This document shows positions 12,237 through 24,177 of a stretch of DNA of 64,000 nt, piece after piece. How positions within the stretch are numbered: position 1 is the first letter of the stretch; each line of letters opens with the position of its first letter. The notes beneath the pieces were generated by a model. It had not been told where the DNA came from. It ran no database searches and saw only the letters and a list, made by a program, of their open reading frames with translations. Source of the DNA: Avena insularis (Eukaryota; Streptophyta; Magnoliopsida; Poales; Poaceae); NCBI GenBank assembly GCA_023614405.1, contig CM042697.1, positions 187,673,189 through 187,737,188 on the forward strand. Direction: 5' to 3'. A program made the position numbers and the translations under genes.

Positions 12237-12790
12237 GACTTGAACACTTGGGAATTTTACCAAGGAGTTCAAGGGGTTTTGAAAAGAGATTTGATAAAGG
12301 ACCAAAACCATTTTTAAAAGATAGGATAAATTATTGCTTCTGCAAATGAGCCTCAAACCCTACTTAGCCAAATTGCATGTAATGATAGGATCCACTTATA
12401 TTCTACATAGTAGTGAAACTTGCCAATACAATTCAAATGTATTGACCCTTGTGGCTGTAACTTGTAATGTTGCAGGTTTGATTGATTTTAGTGAAGATTG
12501 ATTGATTAGGATTACAAAATCTACAACCAACATGTCTGCCTGTGGCTCTTTGAAGATGAAGGACCCCATGATATTGTAGATATTCCGCTGCAATGTATTG
12601 TAATAGCCAAATGAGCTATGTAAAGATGTAATAAAATTATGTTATTCCTGGTTATAAAGTTATATTATGACCTTTGTTTCTTGATATTACATCTTAACTG
12701 TGGATGCTAGCTATTGATCTAGGGACTAGCATTGTAAACACAGGGGACACCACCTTATGTTAATAAAGGTTGGGACACTCCCTCTACAGA

Positions 12791-12802
12791 TGGTATCAGA
12801 GC
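12791..12802 (+). promoter_or_regulatory. PBS of D (initiator Met tRNA)
   Basis: TGGTATCAGAGC lies two bases inside the 5' LTR and is complementary to the 3' end of plant initiator methionine tRNA. The bases right after it (ATTGTGTTGCCTGTAGGATT) recur with few changes in B and C, which suggests a shared packaging or priming leader. Confidence 0.9.
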
Positions 12803-13492
12803 ATTGTGTTGCCTGTAGGATTTGTAAACTTAGGATTGGACAAAACCCTTAGGAAATAGGAGTTGGATTTGTTCCAAACATATTTACAAACAATCTTGTA
12901 AACCCTTTCCTCAACCATTTTGGTTTCAACTCTACATCTCATCTATTTCAAACTTGATGGAAAAACCTACCCCATGGCCAAAGACTACACCATGTGCAAA
13001 GGACTTCTTCAACTCTAATGACTTCAACTTCTTCAACTCTAATGACTTCAACATCTTCAGTATGTTCACCAAGGACTTCCAACTTGGATATCACTAAGGA
13101 TTACAAGTGAAACAAGGAAATCTTGCTAAAGATTTAGAGACTGAGGGAATGCAAAAGTTAGAAGGAGCCCACATCATTTGAAGCTTGGTGACCAAGGAGT
13201 TTTTCTCAAGGAAACCATGATCTCAACTAAGAAAAATCAACCAAGAATGATGGAAAGATCACAAGTGAACCATATATATGGACCACCATATTTTAGTTAA
13301 GACAAACTCACCAACTTATGTGGTGTAATAAAAATATTTTGTTGCCTAGGTGTGTGCTTGAACTTTGTTGTTTGAGTGAAAAGTTGTTTGTGAATGTTTG
13401 CACATTGTTTGAGTGAATTGTGATGTGTGTGATTAGAATTGATTCCTTAGAAAAATCTTTTGCCTATTCTAATCTTCATTCAACCCAAACAG
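12803..13492 (+). other. 5' leader of D
   Basis: Non-coding leader between PBS and the start codon. It contains the shared B/C/D leader string near 12803-12850 and repeated AACTCTAATGACTTCAAC motifs near 13011-13055. No protein was recognised. Confidence 0.6.
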
Positions 13493-14497
13493 ATGACTAC
13501 TCCAAGAGACTCCAACATCAAGGTTGATGACACCAACACCAACCAAAAGGACAGCATGAAAGAGCTCATAGCAACCCAACACCAGTTGAACCAAGTGACA
13601 GCTAAATTCATAGCCAACACCAGTGGAGAAGATCCAACACTACAAGGATTTTTGGAAACTCAAGGCCAACTGATGCTTAAAGTGACTGATCAAATGATCA
13701 AAATGGAAGAAAACTATTCCAAGAAAGTTTATGACAACAAGGATGACAGAAATGTTATTCTAGATGGAGCCCCAGCATGCATTATTTGTGGAGACAAGGA
13801 CCATACTTCTAAGGAGCATGGAGATCAATGCCCCAACTATGAAGAGAAACATCCTGTTGGACAATGTCCCACCTCTCAAGCTACTTGCTACCTATGTGAA
13901 GGAAACAATCATATCCGTATCCAATGCCCCATCTATTCCATTGTGGAACAAAGGAAACAAGGTGGAGTGCAACAAATGATTGCAAACCATCCAGAAGGAT
14001 CCAAGTCTACCAAGAAGGTTGATGACAAAGGAAAAGGACCACTTGTACCTCCAAACAAAACAACCCAATTCAAAGGATCAAATAAGAGGAATGTGAATTT
14101 TCTAAGGAGCAATAAAAGGTCCAAGAAGCATGTAGACATTCCAACCTACCAGATAACCTATGAACAACATGAACTGGATGCACTCCTAGCTTTGGAAAAA
14201 CCCAAGAAGCAAAAGAAGGACAAAAGCCATGTGCAATGTCATAAATGTAAGGAAATGGGACACTATTCCAGTGAATGCCCAGAGAACCAGAAGAATAAGG
14301 AGATTGGCCAAGTGGTGTACAACAACTGCAAAGATCTAGGCCATTATGTGGCAACTTGTCCACAAGAGCTACGTAAAGAACTCAAGGACATCAACTGTTT
14401 CAATTGCAAGCACCCAGAACATTATGCAAGCAACTGCCCAGAAAAGATGAAGAACAAGTTGAACAAGCCTATGGATAATCTCAACCTTGGCCCATGA
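13493..14497 (+). CDS. Multi-zinc-knuckle gag-like protein of D
   Basis: The frame is intact and about 334 residues from the ATG at 13493 (protein begins MTTPRDSNIK); the frame is open further upstream but has no earlier ATG. An N-terminal glutamine-rich helix-like part (QHQLNQVTAKFI) resembles the start of C's gag. A capsid-like domain is not visible. The rest carries up to six CCHC-type motifs: C96-x2-C-x4-H with late C, a degenerate one (CPNYEEKH), CYLCEGNNHIRIQC (132-145), CHKCKEMGHYSSEC (249-262), a knuckle with its first Cys lost (around 279) and CFNCKHPEHYASNC (302-315). Lysine-rich linkers join them. It is probably a nucleic-acid-binding, nucleocapsid-like protein acting on the element RNA. 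No protease or polymerase follows. Function is inferred. Confidence 0.85.
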   Translation: MTTPRDSNIKVDDTNTNQKDSMKELIATQHQLNQVTAKFIANTSGEDPTLQGFLETQGQLMLKVTDQMIKMEENYSKKVYDNKDDRNVILDGAPACIICGDKDHTSKEHGDQCPNYEEKHPVGQCPTSQATCYLCEGNNHIRIQCPIYSIVEQRKQGGVQQMIANHPEGSKSTKKVDDKGKGPLVPPNKTTQFKGSNKRNVNFLRSNKRSKKHVDIPTYQITYEQHELDALLALEKPKKQKKDKSHVQCHKCKEMGHYSSECPENQKNKEIGQVVYNNCKDLGHYVATCPQELRKELKDINCFNCKHPEHYASNCPEKMKNKLNKPMDNLNLGP

Positions 14498-14687
14498 GTC
14501 AATGTGTGGAAACCAAGGACGCAATGCAAATGTTTGCCCAAAGAAGTTTCCCAAGATCCCAAGAAGGCCAATATGTAATTTTTGTTTGAAAATTTTTAAG
14601 GGTGGTAGTACCCTAGTTGTTTTGAGACTACTTGTAACCCTAGCCTTCCCAAATCTCGGGACGAGATTTATTTTAAGGGTGGTAGCC
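14498..14687 (+). promoter_or_regulatory. 3' region of D with hairpin and PPT
   Basis: A perfect inverted repeat, AAATCTCG and CGAGATTT around GGA, lies at 14651-14669. It is followed by the PPT-like AAGGGTGGTAGCC (about 14675-14687) directly before the 3' LTR. The same hairpin stands at the same place in B (35327-35345), and an altered form is in C (21937-21956). Confidence 0.75.
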
Positions 14688-17600
14688 TGTCACATCCCAA
14701 GATTTTCCAAATCTTGTAATGTGAAAAATAAATGAATAAAATAAAACTTTGTTTGATTTTCAGGGCCAGAAGAAACTTTTTGAATCCAATTGTAAACCTT
14801 CAAACCAAGTTGGATCAAATAAATCCTAAAGGGATTTAAAAAGATAAACATTTGATAAAGGAAAATAAAATATTTTGGAAATACTATTTTGGATATTTTA
14901 AATAAAAGGATTTGGTTTTCAAATGAAATAGAAGTTTTACAAATAAGGATTATTTTATAGAGCCAAATTAAACCTTGGCCAAGCTTATGAAATAAAATGC
15001 TTTGTTTTGATAAAAATAGTAAAGGTTTATTTTAAATAAATTAATAAGGATTTAATATCCAAGTTTTATAAATAAAGGTTTTACTATTTTAATTAACCAT
15101 CAAAACTTATTTATTTATTTAAAATAAGTTTTCCAAGTATTTTATATTCCCAAATAAAACCTACTGTTTTGGTTTGAAAATAATTAGATTTCAAAAAGAG
15201 TATTTAAATAAAAACAAAGCCTATTTGATTTAATAACAATGGTCTATTTATTTAATTAATAATGGACCCTATAATAAAAATTATTATTTTGGATTTGGAA
15301 TTTTGGTTTATGTTACTGAACAGAACCAAATCCAAAGTTACAAAGTGTGGTGAAAGTTTGAATGAATTTGGATGATGTTTGTTTGTTTGAATTCAAAATC
15401 AGAAATTAGAAATAGAAAAAGAAAAAGTTATACAGGAAGAAAAAAATGGTTTTGGTCGACCCAACCCAGCAGCCCAACAAGGCCCAGAACCAGCCCAGCT
15501 CCCCCTCCCCGAAGAAAAACATTTCGCACTCAGTTTCTAACCCGAACAGGCGCTGACCGGTGGCCCTCTTCTTCCTCTCATTCCTCGCTGACAGCAGAGA
15601 CCCACGCAGCCAGCTCACTCCTCCTTCTTCCTCGCGACGACCACGCCGGCCGTTTCTGCCAGTGATTCCGCGGCTTCAATTCACCTTCATGCGGCCACCA
15701 TTACTCGCTGTGACCACGCCCATTTAAACGCCAGCGTCTCTCCTCCATTTCCCCTCTGTCTCCTCCCCTAAGCATGCCCCCAGGCTGTCGAATTTGGCTC
15801 GACACTCTCACTGCTCCGACGACCCTCCTTGTCGATTCCGGCCAAGTCTCACCACCCCGTGCCTCCCCGAGCACACGAGCAGACTCCCCACTCCCAGGCG
15901 CATCTTCCTGTACCCTCAGTTCAACCGCGGGCGCCCCTGAGCGTCGACTTCGACGACCTCTGAACGCCATCGCGTCTGTCTTCAACTCCGGCAAGTACCC
16001 AGGTAGTTTCCGACCGCCCCTTCCCCTCTCTTTCACGCACACACCTACACCGTGTCCTACTGCATCTGACCATGCCCTTGTCCTGCCTTAGGGCGATCTG
16101 CAGCATCGCCTCGACAACAACCAGAACCGCCTGACGACGTTCCCCACTCCGGCGAGCGATTACTCCTACGACCGAGCGCCCCTTGACCCAAGAAGACCAC
16201 GTTGAGCTTCCCCAATCCTCTGCGATCTCGGTGAGCATCTCCCCTGCTCCTCTCGCTTCCTGTTCTCGTTGATATGCTGTAGCCAGAGCACCGCCGCCGC
16301 GCGCCGCCAGTTCTTGGCCAGGCATTAGCAGCCGTCCAATCCAGATCCGAGGCACGCGATTGATTGACTTATCGAAGGGGTAAGATAGATCCTGTGCCGC
16401 ACGATTCCCTTTTAATCCAACGGCCTACAACACGCGATCCACCCGAACCGGTACCAGCGAATAGCGTTGCGACGCGTGGCCTGTTCTTATTTAAAACAGA
16501 AGTTTGAAATCTGATTTAGGTGTGATTTTGAAAACCCTATAACTTTTGATCCACACGTCCAAAATTTACAAATTTGATATGATTGGAATCAGTGGAACAA
16601 GCCCTAGCCAACCATGCAATTGGTTTAGTAAATAGTATCTATTAGATTATTTGTTTTTGCAGAAACTTTTGTATGCTTGTTTAGATTAGAAAAATGATTC
16701 AAAAATGTTTTTGAGGTTGAAACCTTGGCAAATTAGTTTGTGATGAACTTACTGACCCTAGGAACCAACCCATGGAGTTAAAAATGAATTTGATAAAATT
16801 TAGGATGGATTAATTGATTTAGCCCATTTCTAACCAAATAAAATATTGGTTTTATTATGAAAATGTTTTTGGAGTAAAAAAACTTTGGGAAAATGTTTTG
16901 GATCAAACCTACTGACCCTAAACACCAAGTTTTGAGAAACAACAACTTATTTGGTGAACAACCTAGAGTTGTTGCTTTGATAAAAATATTTTCCACCACA
17001 TAAAATAATGAATGGATTTAAAAACGGTTTATGGATAAAACCCTTTTGCAAATGACTATGACACTTTGGAAAAATGACCATTTTGAACCTTACCAAGTTT
17101 AGAAGCCTAGTGGAGACCATCTTTGCAAATAAAACAACCCCTTGCATGCTTGCATGCATAACTTAGATCCCATTGTTTTATGTGTGTGAAATGTTTGATT
17201 GATTATTGGTTTGGAATGTTTGTTGATATTGTGTTTACTTGATTGATTGTAGTGAAGTTAGAAAAGTGTGAGACTAGCAAGATCAAGGAGTGAACCAACA
17301 TTCCCTACCAAAAGAAAGGCAAGTTACACTATCATCTAAAGTCCTACTATTTTCATTATACTTAGTGGATTTTGAAACATGCATGAAAATAATTTTATAC
17401 TTATGCTATGCTAAACCCTAATAGGATACCCTATACATTCCTTAGTGAAAACAATGTAGTTGTTACATGCTTAGCCATGCTATATTTTGAAAAGAGATAC
17501 ATGTTGAGATTTTATGAAGTTGAGAAAAGGACTTGTGATTTTATATAATAAAACAAGGACTCAATGAACCACCTGGGTGGCCAAGGATACTTTAAGTTTT

Positions 17601-18791
17601 TGGAGAAGGTGGCAACAAAAGGAACCATGTCTATGGCAATCTCTTTTTGTTGTGCTCCAAAGGAAAACCACCCAGGAAACTTAGAGATTGAACATGTTTC
17701 TCCAATTGTGGCTTTCGTGTGCAACCACATGCTATTATGGCTCTGGCTTAGTTAACTACATTGGGAAGACCCATACATTGTCTTCAGTTTACTAGACATG
17801 GGGACCTGGAATCCTACATGGGTGCTAAAGACAAGCTAGCAATGGTGTATGGGAGGACCCTCTGGAAAGACTTCGTCACATTCTCAATCTGCCGGTACTC
17901 CATCTTGGTGAGCACTAATCCAGTGGCCACTGGTGGCAAAAAGATGGGATTGTGACATGTGGGTAAAGTGTACTACTTCTGCAGAAGATAATAAAATCTA
18001 AGTACTTAGCCGTGTCCCCGGTTATGGACAATACTGAGCAACTAAAGTTTGAATCTATGGGAAATCTCGACATTCTAATTTCTAAAATAAAACTTATAAA
18101 ACTTGATGCACTTGGGGGTACCAAGGAGCTCAAGAGATTTTGATAAAACTTGATGCACTTGGGGGTACCAAGGAGCTCAAGAGATTTGATGAAACTTGAT
18201 GCACTTGGGGTTACCAAGGAGCTCAAGGGATTTTTGACAAGGACTTGAACACTTGGGAATTTTACCAAGGAGTTCAAGGGGTTTTGAAAAGAGATTTGAC
18301 AAAGGACCAAAACCATTTTTAAAAGATAGGATAAATTATTGCTTCTGCAAATGAGCCTCAAACCCTACTTAGCCAAATTGCATGTAATGTTAGGATCCAC
18401 TTATATTCTACATAGTAGTGAAACTTGCCAATACAATTCAAATGTATTGACCCTTGTGGCTGTAACTTGTAATGCTGCAGGTTTGATTGATTTTAGTGAA
18501 GATTGATTGATTAGGATTACAAAGTCTACAACCAACATGTCTGCCTGTGGCTCTTTGAAGATGAAGGACCCCATGATTATAGATATTCCGCTGCAATGTA
18601 TTGTAATAGCCAAATGAGCTATGTAAAGATGTAATAAAATTATGTTATTCCTGGTTATAAAGTTATATTATGACCTTTGTTTCTTGATATTACATCTTAA
18701 CTGTGGATGCTAGCTATTGATCCAGGGACTAGCATTGTAAACACAGGGGACACCACCTTATGTTAATAAAGGTTGGGACACTCCCTCTACA
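14688..18791 (+). repeat. 3' LTR of D
   Basis: The copy is 4,104 bp, nearly identical to 8680-12788 and with the same GC-rich island (about 15,440-16,460). It differs by scattered substitutions and a few short indels, for example around 15315 and 16270-16335. High identity of the pair implies a recent insertion relative to the rest of the window. Confidence 0.93.
18102..18240 (+). repeat. 47-bp tandem repeat in D 3' LTR
   Basis: Units start at 18102, 18149 and 18195, the counterparts of those at 12096-12236. The second unit is one base shorter than in the 5' LTR. Confidence 0.78.
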
Positions 18792-18796
18792 AGTAC

Positions 18797-21700
18797 ACAG
18801 ATACAAAGGTCATTTATTACATCCATTCCAGAGATAAACATAGTCTTTAAAACTCAAAGTCCACAAGCCTAATACAAGAGTTTGAATAAGTAAATAAATA
18901 TAAGTCTTCATCTTCATGTGCCACATGCAATCACGTTGAGTGTAGACTCATGACACCTAATCCTCATCAGAGTAACCTGCAACATCACAAGTTACAGCCA
19001 CAGTGGGTCAATACTTTGGAATAGTATTGTCAAGTGATACCTTAGTATATTTTAAGTGGACTATATTACTATATGCAATTTGGCTAAGTGTAGCTTGGCT
19101 TGCTTTGCTCAAAATAAGTTTTGCCTATCAGTTGAAATCACTAAGTTTTTCTTTGTCAAGACTTTTCCCAAGGAACCACCAATAGACATTGAGGTCCTTC
19201 ACCCTTGTTCACCCACAAGTTTTACTTTAGAAATTGGGATGATGAGATTCTTGATAGCTTCCATGTCTTGATGCTCAATTTGTCCATTGCCATGGACTTG
19301 GCTAAGTACTTAGATTTTTTTCCATCTGTAGAGGTTGTGCACTTTTCCCACCAGACTTGGTTTCACCAAGACAGGACCTTTTAGAAGCCTTCCCTTAGAC
19401 CAAATGGACGCGTTCCAACCTATCATCCCACTACCACCAACTGTCCAAATGGCTAAGTTCTAGCAACCTATGTGATCCAGGTAGAGCCCATATTGCCAAG
19501 TGGCTGCACTAGAAGCTTCTCAACACTTGGCCTCTAAAATCCGTTTGTTCCTGGGTGGCTTTCCACAAGTGAGATACACAAGGTAAACCATAGCCATGGG
19601 CCTTGTGTAACCACTCAACCAAAACCACCAATCAAGTCCCTTTCCACCCAGGTGATTCATTGACTTAGTTGTTTTATTAAGCAAAACAAAAGTCCAAAGA
19701 CTTAGAAATATTTTCATCATAGCATGTATATTTTACCAACCCTTGTTTACTACTAGCTAGGCTAAGCATGGCATAGATAGTAACTTAACTTAGAAATTCC
19801 CTAGCATTTCTACAACTACTTAGGATTTCCCAACATGGCATATAAGCAAAATAATATCATGCAAGACTTAGCAAAAATATTTCTAATGCTTAGTATAAAA
19901 CATAGGGATAGAAATATTCATGAAGTACCACTTGCCTTGGTAGTTGGGAGAGTAGCACTCCTCACAATCACAATCACTAGCACCAAAATCTACACAAGAA
20001 ATGGTAGCCACAAATTACACACAAAACATATACAAACAAAAATATATGCATGCATGCAAAATGCTAAGTGATGATTTTCAAAACTCAACTAAGCAAGTGC
20101 AAGGTACTGATTCACTAACAAGATAAAAACTTGCCAAACAACCAATATTTATACCCTAAAACAATTCCTAAACATTTCAAACACTCAAATTTGTCCTACA
20201 CAAGTTTCCGCAAATAAAACCATTTTAACAGAGGCAAAACATTAAACACATTGCATATTTAGAAAGGGCTTGTTCTCCTAATTCCAACGGTATAAAATTT
20301 GTCAAAATCTAACGTGGGAATCAAAAGTTACAATCAAAACAAATTTGAACAATAATCTGATTCAAATTTTGTTTTAAACCTAAAACCTAGCCACGCGTCA
20401 CGCTCTGATTGGCGTGTACCGTTTCGCGTCGGATCACGCTTCTGAGCCGCTAGATCTAACTTAATCGCGCGGCTCAGATATAATCTTACCGCTTCACTCG
20501 CGTTCTATCCTATCCGCATGATCTGGATCCAACGTTCCTGAGCAGCCTGACCATCTAGTGGCGGCGTTGGCGGCGGCGACAGGCGGCGGCGCCTCTGTCA
20601 GTGGCGGAGCTGGTGTTCTAGGTCGCGCGGGAGAAGGGGAGGGGGCTTACCGGAATCGCAGAGAGTTGCTGATGCTCAAGGTGGCGGTGGCTGGTCAAGG
20701 GGCACGCGGTAGTGGCTAAGGGAACTCGTCGGAGTCGTGCACGGCGTCAGGTGGTTGCTATCGAAGTCGTTGCCGAGGTTCCGCGTCACCCTAACATGAA
20801 CCAGGTGGTTTAGGAGATGCGCAAGAAAGTGGCGAACAACCTCGTATGCGAGAGAGATCAAGGGGCGCGCTATGCTTACCGTAATCGGTCGCCGGAGTTG
20901 AGTGGCGGATCGGTCGTTTGCGGGAACAAACGGGGACGGCGTCCTGGGTCACAAGCAGGCAAGCAAAGGGTATCAGAAGATGCACGAGGTTATGCTGGAC
21001 ACGCTCGTTTGAATCAGAGGCATAGGGGCGGTCGGGACTCACCGGAATTTGCTGCCGGAGATCGTCGGAACAACGGCGGTGTCTGGCGAGTTGGGAGCAG
21101 CCTGGTGGCGTGGAGAGAAAATTGAGTGAGGGGAATGGAGAAGAGTGGGGAGGGGTTTAAGTAGGCAGAGGCTCGACAAGAAATGCCTGGTGAATCAATG
21201 GCAATTACGCCGCGGAATCAACGCAGCAACGGCCAGCGCGACGCTGGCTCTGTAGATTTGGGGAAGAAGGAGTCGACGTGGAGAGGGCCCAATTGTCTGC
21301 GAGAGGAACAGAAGGGGTGTGGGGTCCTGGCGTCAGCGACTCGCTAGGTGCGTCTGCGCGTGAGAGAGAGAGAGGGAAAACCCGGGTGGGCTAGCTGGGC
21401 TGGTTTCGCTGTTGGGCCCAAAGTCTGGCGCCGGCCCTTTTCCTTTTCTTTATTCCTTTTCTAATTCTGATTTGATTTTCTGGAATGATTTTCAAATGAA
21501 TTCAAACTCTATTTGAATTCAAATCTTTTTAGGATTTTTGCAGTGTGCAACAGTCACAATTCTAAGCATAAAACCATGTGGTCACTTTGAATTGGCTTGG
21601 TCATTTTTGGAAAAATAAAATAAACAGTGACATAGCATTTGTTTTATATTGGTTTTCAAATTGTATTTGCTTTGAAATTTTTGGTTTAAACCTTAGCAAT

Positions 21701-21917
21701 CTAGCAACTCATTCAGAAAGCAATAAGGCACAAGGTTTGGTTTTCATGAACAACAATCTCTCATAGAAGAGTAGCATTTGTTTCAAATGATGATCACATA
21801 AAATAATGAGCTCATATGCTCCTGTTTTTGAATTGTTTTGTTTGAGATGAACTCTATATGATCATGGATGCATGGATGATATGCATGAGTTTGAAACATG
21901 ATTTTAGGGATGTTACA
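18797..21917 (-). repeat. 3' LTR of C, second part
   Basis: After D the left LTR of C continues and matches 28361-31497. It includes the conserved module at about 19281-19345, a GC-rich island at about 20390-21440, and a TATA-like TTTAAG string near 21158 on the minus strand. It ends GGGATGTTACA at 21917. The 102-residue open frames across the island are GC-driven and show no domain. Confidence 0.92.
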
Positions 21918-21956
21918 AATCTAACCCCCTTAAGGTGAATCTCTCCCTCGAGATTC
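21918..21956 (-). promoter_or_regulatory. PPT and hairpin of C
   Basis: Read on the minus strand, TTAAGGGGGTTAGATT abuts the 3' LTR and is the likely PPT. Next to it the inverted repeat GAATCTC and GAGATTC (21937-21943, 21950-21956) encloses six bases. This corresponds to the perfect hairpin of B and D. Confidence 0.7.
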
Positions 21957-23608
21957 GGATTGGCTAGCAAATAGGTGAGGGTGGTCTTTCCGAAGATCAT
22001 CTTCTCTTTACCATGTTGCTTCCTCTTCGGAATGATGATTCCACTGCACTTTACAAAACTTGATAGTCTTAGTCCGTGTGACTCTTTCTGCAGTCTCAAG
22101 AATTTTGATAGGCTTCTCTTCATAAGTGAGATCACTTTCCAATTGAACCTCCTCCAAAGGTATAGTATCCTTCAAAGAAGTTTCTTCTATTTCTGGATGA
22201 CATTTCTTAAGTTGACTCACATGAAACACATTATGAACAGCTGACAGAGATTCTGGCAGTTCTATTTCATAGGCAACTTCTCCTTTACGACTCAGAATCT
22301 TGAATGGCCCAACATATCTTGGGGCCAACTTTCCTTTGACTCCGAATCTCTTCACTCCGCGAAGTGGTGACACTCTGAGATAGGCTCTATCACCAACTTC
22401 GTAGGTGACTTCTCTACTCTTAGGATCTGCGTAGCTTTTCTGTCGGGACTGTGCTATCTTCAATCTGTCCTTAACCAACTTGACCTTCTCTTCGGCTTCT
22501 TTGATAAGATCTGGTCCGAATAAAATTCTTTCTCCCACACCATTCCATAACAATGGGGTGGTACACTTTCTTCCGTAGAGAAACTCAAATGGTGCCATCT
22601 CAATGCTGGCTTATAGCTGTTATTATAAGAAAATTCTGCGTAAGGCAGACTTTCATCCCAACTGGCTCCATAGTCTAGGGCACATGCCCTCAACATGTCT
22701 TCGAGAATCTGATTAGTCCTTTCTGTCTGTCCATCAGTTTGAGGATGAAAGCGATCTAATTCCAACCTCGTTCCCAATGACTCATGTAACTGTCTCCAAA
22801 AATGGGAAGTGAATTGAGTTCCCCTATCAGACACAATACTCTTGGGCACTCCATGTAGACATACAATTCTACTCATGTAGATTCTGGCTAACTTAGCACT
22901 TGTATAGGTTGTCTTCACGGGTATGAAATGAGCCACTTTAGTTAGTCGATCCACTACTACCCAAATAGAATCGTATCCTGACCGGGTCCTTGGTAATCCA
23001 GTAATGAAATCCATACCAATCTTGTCCCACTTCCAATCAGGAATAGGTAGTGGTTGAAGCAAACCTGCTGGTTTCTGATGTTCCGCTTTCACTCTACTAC
23101 ACACATCACACAAAGCAATATGTTCGGCGATGTCCTTCTTGAGATTATTCCACCAAAATCTTTCTTTCATGTCCATGTACATTTTGGTGTTACCCGGATG
23201 AATGGAATACGGTGAGTTGTGTGCTTCTTGCAAAATCAGTTTCCGCAGCTCCGGGTCTTGTGGAACATAGATACGTTTCCCATGCCATAACGTACCCTGT
23301 TCGTCTTCATGGAACCCTTTGGCTTTTCCTTTGCCAATCTTTTCTTTAATCTCTTCAATTTCCTTATCAATCTTCTGGGCTTCTTTGATCTTGTCCAACA
23401 AAGTGGGTTGAACATCCAAAGTCATGAGATGTCCTTCAGGCACAATCTCCAATCTGAGTTTTCTAAATTGGGTACACAGATCATCTGGCAATTCTCCTTT
23501 GGTAAGGCCATTCACAAAAACCTTACGACTTAGAGCATCTGCTACAACATTTGCTTTACTGCGGTGGTATTGCAAACTTAAGTCAAGTCCTTGATAAGTT
23601 CTAGCCAT
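21957..23608 (-). pseudogene. C integrase with chromodomain-like C-terminus
   Basis: In order on the minus strand are the end of the RNase H linker (YHRSKANVVADALSRK), the HHCC zinc domain (H in EAHNSPYSIHPG, then CDVC), and the catalytic core with D in MDFITGLPR, D in SIVSDRGTQF and E in HPQTDGQTERTNQILED. After a frameshift near 22460-22598 come FEFLYGRKCTTPL, a basic domain (VKGKLAPRYVGPFKIL, HNVFHVSQLKKCHPE) and a chromodomain-like end (EKPIKILETAERVTR, VQWNHHSEEEATW), interrupted by one more frameshift near 22008. The enzyme would insert C's DNA, and the chromodomain-like end may guide it to heterochromatin. The breaks make this copy inactive. Confidence 0.9.
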
Positions 23609-24177
23609 CTTCTTTGTCTCATATTAATTTCCTTCTGGGTGAAGATATACTTCAAACTTTTGTGATCAGTGAACACTTCACAACGCTTTCCTAAAAGATA
23701 GTGTCTCCATGTTTTGAGTGCATGGACAACAGAGGCTAACTCTAAATCATGAGTAGGATAGTTTACTTCATGAGTTTTGAGTAGTCTCGAGGCATAAGCC
23801 ACAACTTTACCGTCTTGCATAAGTACTGCACCCAAACCCTGATGAGATGCATCACAATATACTTGGAAATCTTTTTCCAAATATAGCAGACATAAGACGG
23901 GTGCTGTCACAAGTCTCTTCTTCAATTCTTGAAAGCTGAGTTCACAACCTTCAGACCAAGAAAACTTCTTGTCTTTCTTTAGCAATTCTTTCATAGGCTT
24001 AGCTACCTTGGAGAAATTTTCAATGAACCTTATGTAGTAACCTGCTAAGCCAAGGAAACTACGAACTTCTTTCACGGACTTGGGAGATTCCCATTCAGTT
24101 ACAGCTGAAACTTTAGCAGGATCAATTGCTACACCATCCTTTGTCATAACGTGTCCTAGAAAACCAACTTCATCCAA
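23578..24177 (-). pseudogene. C RT C-terminus and RNase H
   Basis: This frame holds the gypsy RT thumb/connection ([35 protein letters not shown]) and RNase H with its catalytic acids in [32 protein letters not shown] and [14 protein letters not shown]. It is in phase with the RT frame to its right but cut off by a single stop at 24178-24180. It leaves phase at its other end, where the integrase frame begins. Confidence 0.9.

Larger units (their letters stand above)
8680..12788 (+). repeat. 5' LTR of D
   Basis: The LTR has an AT-rich first 0.75 kb, a GC-rich island at about 9,430-10,440, then AT-rich DNA with 47-bp tandem repeats and an end related to B and C. A TATA-like ATTTAAAC at 9714-9721 is followed by a CT-rich tract, the likely start of transcription. 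In the island, CCAG-GTAGTT (GT at 9995) and CCTTAG (10083) look like splice donor and acceptor; GGTGAGC near 10219 and TTTTTGCAG near 10655 could be a second pair. No protein domain was found in the short frames of the island. Confidence 0.93.
8680..18791 (+). mobile_element. Gypsy element D, complete non-autonomous copy
   Basis: D is 10,112 bp, starts TGTCACATCCC, ends CCCTCTACA, and is flanked by a perfect TSD AGTAC (8675-8679 and 18792-18796) inside the left LTR of C. LTRs 8680-12788 (4,109 bp) and 14688-18791 (4,104 bp) are almost identical by eye. The 1.9 kb internal region has a PBS, one intact zinc-knuckle ORF, a hairpin and a PPT, but no protease, RT or integrase. It is the innermost and probably youngest insertion of the nest. 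Movement would need proteins from another element, for which C's family is the obvious candidate. Confidence 0.94.
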
